This document shows positions 61,680 to 64,000 of a stretch of DNA of 64,000 bases, one piece after another. This DNA is from PALSA-350 sp963794165. Lineage in GTDB: Bacteria; Acidobacteriota; Terriglobia; Terriglobales; Acidobacteriaceae. Position 1 is the stretch's first letter, and each line of letters begins with the position of its first letter. Made by a program: the position numbers and the translations under genes. The notes beneath the pieces were generated by a model. It searched no databases. It was not told the DNA's origin and worked only from the letters and a program-made list of their open reading frames with translations. The stretch spans positions 372,001 through 436,000 of the forward strand of contig CAWCCT010000009.1 of NCBI GenBank assembly GCA_963794165.1, given 5' to 3'.

Positions 61680-62986
61680 CCTTGCGGCACTTGAAAATCG
61701 GACTTGCCCGCCGCCTGCCCCACGCATAAACGGGCGCGCTCCAGGAGTAAAGCGCGCTCCCGAGCATTACGAGTGAGCGCGGCGGCCCTCTGGAACTCTG
61801 CCCGGGCCTCGCCCAAGCGGCCGAGTTTGCTCAGGAGATCGCCGCGCACGCCAGGCAATAGGTGGTAGCTCTTGAGCGAGGGCTCGGTGGCCAGCCCATC
61901 GACTAACTCGAGACCGGCTTGTGGGCCGAACGCCATCGCCACTGCGACCGCGCGATTCAGTTCGATGACCGGCGAGGGCGTGAGCTGAGCCAGGGCATCG
62001 TAAAGCGCGACAATGCGCCGCCACTCAGTGTCTTCCGGGGTTAGGGCTTGCGCATGGCAGGCCGCAATCGCCGCCTGTATCGTGTAGGGGCCAAAAGCAG
62101 CGTCCAGCTGCTCGGCCCGTTCGAGCGCGGCCAGACCGCGCCGGATGAGGAGTTGATCCCACTGCGCTCGGTTCTGCTCCAGCAACAGGATGGGCTCCCC
62201 GGTTGGTCCTACGCGCGCCCTGGAGCGAGATGCTTGAATCTCCATCAGTGCCACCAGCCCATGAACCTCGGGCTCCTTGGGAGTACACTCGGCCAGGATC
62301 CGGCCCAGGCGAAGCGCATCCTCGCACAGCTCCGGTTTTAACCAGTCGTCACCTGAGGTCGCCGAATACCCCTCGTTAAAGATGAGATAGATAACCTCTA
62401 GTACGGAAGCCAGGCGGGCTGCGAGGTCGCTTCCGCGAGGAACCTCGAAAGGGACATGGGCCTCGGTGAGGGTGCGCTTGGCGCGGACAATCCTCTGCGC
62501 GATGGTGGGCTCCGGCAATAGGAACGCACGCGCAATTTCTGCCGTTGACAACCCTCCCAACAGGCGCAGCGTGAGCGCCACTTGGGCCTCTTTCGAGAGC
62601 ACGGGGTGACAGGATATGAACACCAGCCGCAAGAGGTCATCTCCGACCTCATCGTCCAGGGCACTGACCATGTCTGGCACAACCAATTCCCGCGACGCCA
62701 GCTCTCTGCCGAACTCATCGAGTTTGCGTTCGAGCCGCGTGCTTCGGCGAAAGCGGTCGATGGCGCGATGCTTTGCCGTGGCCATCAGCCAGGCGCCTGG
62801 ATTTTTCGGGGCGCCCGCCTGCGGCCATTGCTCCAGCGCTGCTACCAGCGCATCCTGGGCGAGGTCTTCGGCAACCCCGAGGTCCCGCACTATCCGCATC
62901 AAGCCGGCGATAAGCCTGGGAGACTCGATCCTCCAGACGGCATCGATTGCCCGATGTGCACGGCTGACGTCATCGCTGCCCGTCAC
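61676..62986 (-). CDS. ECF sigma factor, ECF42-like with TPR-like extension
   Basis: 436 residues. Sigma-2 region (ESPRLIAGLMRIVRDLGVAE, ALVAALEQWPQAGAPKNPGA) and sigma-4 region (ALTLRLLGGLSTAEIARAFL, TIAQRIVRAKRTLTEAHVPF), followed by a long helical C-terminal part (DUF6596/TPR-like) as in the ECF42 group. Such factors lack an anti-sigma and are co-located with DGPF/YCII proteins, as here (next gene). Confidence 0.92.
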   Translation of the reverse strand: MTGSDDVSRAHRAIDAVWRIESPRLIAGLMRIVRDLGVAEDLAQDALVAALEQWPQAGAPKNPGAWLMATAKHRAIDRFRRSTRLERKLDEFGRELASRELVVPDMVSALDDEVGDDLLRLVFISCHPVLSKEAQVALTLRLLGGLSTAEIARAFLLPEPTIAQRIVRAKRTLTEAHVPFEVPRGSDLAARLASVLEVIYLIFNEGYSATSGDDWLKPELCEDALRLGRILAECTPKEPEVHGLVALMEIQASRSRARVGPTGEPILLLEQNRAQWDQLLIRRGLAALERAEQLDAAFGPYTIQAAIAACHAQALTPEDTEWRRIVALYDALAQLTPSPVIELNRAVAVAMAFGPQAGLELVDGLATEPSLKSYHLLPGVRGDLLSKLGRLGEARAEFQRAAALTRNARERALLLERARLCVGQAAGKSDFQVPQG

Positions 62987-62999
62987 GACATCTGCGGTC

Positions 63000-63419
63000 T
63001 CACGCCGTGCCTCTCTTGCCTTGCTGCATCTCGGGAAATCCCGCCGCGGCCTCCTTCACGTCGGCAGGAAAATCCGAGAATTCCTGCACCTGGCGCACTT
63101 CGACCACGCAGTCATCGCCCGGGCATCGCGTTGCCCACTCAATGGCTTCCTCTTTTGATTTCACCTGGATCATCCAATAGCCGCCGAGCACTTCCTTGGC
63201 TTCAGCAAAGGGCCCGTCGGTGACTTTGGGCTTGCCGCCGCTGAACGTAACCCGCGCTCCCATCGAGGGTGGGTGCAGTCCGTCGAGCGCGAGCAGTACC
63301 CCTGCCTTTTGCAGGGACTCGTTGTACTTCATCATTGCGGCCACGGCCTCTGCGCTCGGCATGGCGCCGGGCTCGGCCTTCTCGTACCCCTTGGGGATCA
63401 TCAGCATCATGAATCGCAT
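63000..63419 (-). CDS. DGPF/YCII-domain protein, partner of ECF42-like sigma
   Basis: 139 residues with the DGPF motif in KVTDGPFAEAKEVLGGYWMI and the YCII fold (MRFMMLMIPKGYEKAEPGAM). DGPF proteins accompany ECF42 sigma factors and may modulate them. The stop is 13 bp before the sigma start, so it is the first gene of the operon. Confidence 0.93.
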   Translation of the reverse strand: MRFMMLMIPKGYEKAEPGAMPSAEAVAAMMKYNESLQKAGVLLALDGLHPPSMGARVTFSGGKPKVTDGPFAEAKEVLGGYWMIQVKSKEEAIEWATRCPGDDCVVEVRQVQEFSDFPADVKEAAAGFPEMQQGKRGTA

Positions 63420-63550
63420 AATTCTTCTCTTCCTCCTGTTCCTGAATTCCCGACTCTACTAGAACGTCGAACAAGGGAAGGTGAAATCGACGTCGACAGC
63501 ATTTTTCCGCAAAAACTTTATATGCGGAAAATCGAATAGCCGGCTGCGGC

Positions 63551-63886
63551 CTATGCGGCCCTCTTGCCGGTTGCTTTCTTCTCCTGATTTTTGGCCGCCA
63601 GGATTTTTTGGTGCAATAGCTCCTTGGCGTTTTCGAGTACCTTCAGCCGCTTCGCCGGCAGGTTCTTGCCCGCACGATTGATGTAGAACGTCAACATGCG
63701 CATGCCGGACGAAGGACCCTTGGGCGAGACCTTTTTCGACGCCAGTTCACGGGCGATGGTCTTTGCGTCCTTGTTGAATAGCCCAGAATGCGGGTGCGTG
63801 GAATCGGTGGTCACCGCCGCGGACCATTTCCGCTTCCCATGAGAGTTAGTATGAGCATCGCTCGTGCTGGTAGTTTTTACAGGCAT
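63551..63886 (-). CDS. DUF3175 family protein
   Basis: 111 residues from ATG 63886 (GGAGG 5 bp upstream). The core KWSAAVTTDSTHPHSGLF, KDAKTIARELASKKVSPKGP and SGMRMLTFYINRAGKNLPAK matches DUF3175; the ends are Lys/Ala rich. Short, basic; may bind nucleic acid, but function is unknown. Confidence 0.9.
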   Translation of the reverse strand: MPVKTTSTSDAHTNSHGKRKWSAAVTTDSTHPHSGLFNKDAKTIARELASKKVSPKGPSSGMRMLTFYINRAGKNLPAKRLKVLENAKELLHQKILAAKNQEKKATGKRAA

Positions 63887-64000
63887 CGTAACCTCCATTC
63901 TTGGTCGGATGCAGAGCGGGCACAAAACGCTGCGATGCAGCTGCCGCACGGCGGCTCGAAACTCGAAAAAATCCCTTTAAACCGGCTGGTCAGTGCTTAT

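Overview
The window looks like a chromosomal segment of an Acidobacteriota bacterium, probably class Terriglobia (subdivision 1). This is inferred from gene content, not from a 16S gene. Clues are Oar-like TonB receptors with an N-terminal carboxypeptidase-regulatory domain, a GWxTD protein, a PadR regulator overlapping a MacB-like periplasmic-domain protein, a DUF885 peptidase, a BcsQ-like protein with the acidobacterial N-terminus, an ECF42-type sigma/DGPF pair and many palindromic intergenic repeats. There is one tRNA (Lys, CTT), and no rRNA, CRISPR array, transposase or phage gene.

0-10 kb: the tail of a probable cellulose-synthesis locus (BcsQ-like ATPase, secreted protein), then a minus-strand run of TPR protein, CLC channel, polytopic membrane protein, an orphan sensor kinase without its H-box histidine, and the KdpD N-terminal sensor domain as a separate gene. 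9.9-14 kb: the nickel-pincer cofactor genes larE-larC-larB (larC broken in its His tract), then Ku. 14-22 kb: heme A synthase, ProC, DUF885 peptidase, and a MacA-like adaptor, MacB-type ATPase and degenerate sigma-54-activator-like protein. 22.6-29.4 kb: GWxTD protein, an outer-membrane beta-barrel candidate, tRNA-Lys, a channel-like protein with an altered filter, a TPR protein and a three-BON-domain protein.

30-33.5 kb: a TetR gene divergent from three NAD(P)-dependent reductases, with two matching 15-bp palindromes between them. 34-39 kb: PadR plus a MacB-like membrane protein, divergent from an ABC ATPase and its frameshifted permease. 39-42 kb: a TonB receptor pseudogene. Every apparent frameshift here, and the one in larC, is in the same +1 direction, so base-insertion errors must be considered beside true decay. 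42-50.6 kb: PAS histidine kinase, a small metallothionein absent from ordinary length-filtered gene lists, a sirtuin, a transglycosylase-like lipoprotein, and a CDF-like protein / His-rich small protein / TonB receptor / small membrane protein group that looks metal related.

50.7-64 kb: an ABC exporter behind a structured leader, a secreted GH130 protein, YbhB-like protein, soluble sugar dehydrogenase divergent from a cytochrome c, an SGNH esterase, a YeiH-type transporter with a 37-residue companion, a sugar porter, GNAT, a Mop/TOBE molybdate-binding protein, an ECF42-like sigma with its DGPF partner, and DUF3175.

A feature of the whole window is long inverted repeats in gene gaps, often between convergent genes: a 157-168 bp double-hairpin element in three copies, a family carrying a CCCTCGG...TCATCC-type core in two loci, a 195-bp element near 46.3 kb and a 31-bp pair near 2 kb.
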